Both the position numbers and the translations under genes were made by a program. Under the pieces are notes generated by a model, which did no database searches, had not been told where the DNA came from, and saw only the letters and a list, made by a program, of their open reading frames with translations. 6,660 nucleotides of DNA, from the NCBI GenBank assembly GCA_001818015.1, contig MHJO01000022.1:1-6660 (forward strand), given 5' to 3'. Within the stretch, counting starts at the first letter, position 1. Every line of letters begins with the position of its first letter. This DNA is from Candidatus Harrisonbacteria bacterium RIFOXYD1_FULL_40_9 (GTDB taxonomy: Bacteria; Patescibacteriota; Minisyncoccia; UBA6257; XYD1-FULL-40-9). Shown here one piece after another: positions 5,997 to 6,660 of this stretch.

Positions 5997-6656
5997 ATGG
6001 CGAAAATGCAATTAGGAATCTTTGATTGGAATGGAACACTTCTCGACGACATGCTTCTCTCGTTTGTGTGCCTAGTAGAAACATTTACCCGTTATCGCGT
6101 GCCAGTGCCAACACTTAGCGAATATCGAAATGAAATATACCATGGTGTCACTCGCTTTTATCAAACACGCGGACTGCAGCACTACGTCAACAAAGACCAC
6201 GCGAAAGAGATTCGGAAAAGACTTTATCGAGAACTATGCAAGCAATCCCATCTTCGACCACACACGGAAGAAATACTCATCAAACTTCGATCTATGGGCA
6301 TAAAAATCGCTCTTGTGACCGGCGAAGATCACGCCGTGCTTCAAGATACCCTTCTGCGGCTCAAGATTGAGAATTTTTTTGACCACATTGAATCAGAAGT
6401 ACCGACCAACAAAGAACCCGCTATCTGCAATATGATGAATCGTTTCAATGTCCTTTCAGAGAATACGTTTTTCGTAGAGGATTCTCCCGGCAATATAAAA
6501 ATAGGAAAAGAACTCGGCATCACAACGATTGGAATAATGGGAGGGCATGCCCCTGATGATGCCGTATCATACGCATCTCCGCATTTTCTCATTGATTCAC
6601 TTACGCTAATACCCACGATCCTAGAAACTATCCATGCATCAAGAGAAAAAGATTAA
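5997..6656 (+). CDS. HAD-superfamily hydrolase (phosphoglycolate phosphatase-like)
   Basis: The 219-residue protein has the length and motif order of subfamily I HAD phosphatases, with an alpha-helical cap between motifs I and II. Motif I is FDWNGTLLDD (9-18): the nucleophile D10 is present, but the usual second Asp (DxDGT) is Asn (N12). Motif II is ALVTGE with T108, motif III is K139 in PTNKEP, and motif IV is FFVEDSPGNIKIG (158-170) with E161 and D162, followed by LGITTIGIMGG. The substrate is unknown; relatives act on phosphoglycolate, sugar phosphates or nucleotides. The Asn at the acid/base position could slow phosphate-ester hydrolysis or favour another reaction. The gene is divergent from the methyltransferase gene, with 53 nt between them, and has its own promoter and Shine-Dalgarno site. 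Confidence 0.9.
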   Translation: MAKMQLGIFDWNGTLLDDMLLSFVCLVETFTRYRVPVPTLSEYRNEIYHGVTRFYQTRGLQHYVNKDHAKEIRKRLYRELCKQSHLRPHTEEILIKLRSMGIKIALVTGEDHAVLQDTLLRLKIENFFDHIESEVPTNKEPAICNMMNRFNVLSENTFFVEDSPGNIKIGKELGITTIGIMGGHAPDDAVSYASPHFLIDSLTLIPTILETIHASREKD

Positions 6657-6660
6657 AATC

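Noticed and set aside
6341..6616. Minus-strand open frame inside the HAD hydrolase gene
   Set aside because: The plus-strand frame has all HAD motifs and a Shine-Dalgarno site; the antisense translation is low-complexity and without motifs.
6640..6660. Terminator after the HAD gene
   Set aside because: Only 4 nt follow the stop inside the window and no hairpin can be seen.

Overview
The window looks like a chromosomal stretch from a small-genome bacterium, most likely of the Candidate Phyla Radiation (Patescibacteria, perhaps Parcubacteria-like). The reasons are a moderately AT-rich composition, very tight gene packing, transketolase split into two subunit genes, a divergent ribulose-phosphate epimerase, and the pairing of central carbon genes with minimal SPOUT, DUF192 and CapA-type genes. 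This placement rests on gene style, not on a database match. TGA is used as a stop in several ATGA stop/start overlaps, so the standard bacterial code applies rather than the UGA-Gly code of Gracilibacteria.

Layout: nine genes run leftward on the minus strand, from about 5943 down past position 1. In transcription order they are a single-domain SpoU/TrmH RNA methyltransferase, a membrane-anchored DUF192 protein, glyceraldehyde-3-phosphate dehydrogenase, a CapA-like anchored metallophosphatase-fold protein, ribose-5-phosphate isomerase B, a divergent ribulose-phosphate 3-epimerase, the transketolase N-terminal subunit, an unrecognised four-helix membrane protein, and the start of the transketolase C-terminal subunit, which is cut by the window edge. 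Junctions are 4-nt ATGA overlaps, 3-8 nt gaps, or in one case a 35-nt overlap, so the run looks like one operon or two overlapping ones. A tenth gene, a HAD-superfamily hydrolase, faces right at 5997-6656 and diverges from the methyltransferase gene.

Function: RpiB, Rpe and the two transketolase halves form most of the non-oxidative pentose phosphate pathway. GAPDH sits downstream of its product glyceraldehyde 3-phosphate, so the cluster could turn pentoses into lower-glycolysis intermediates. No transaldolase or phosphofructokinase is visible here. The CapA-like, DUF192 and four-helix proteins are envelope proteins with no obvious link to this metabolism.

Regulation: the only two clearly non-coding gaps are 53 bp each, before GAPDH and before the methyltransferase. 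Each carries the same minus-strand 9-mer GATATAATA exactly 5 nt before an ATG. That places a -10 box where transcription would start at or next to the start codon, which suggests leaderless mRNAs. The HAD gene instead has a -35/-10 pair and a Shine-Dalgarno site, and its -10 overlaps the methyltransferase -10 on the opposite strand. I see no tRNA, rRNA, CRISPR array, insertion sequence or convincing terminator. I found no clearly new multi-gene system; the promoter arrangement and the membrane gene inserted between the transketolase halves are the most unusual things here.
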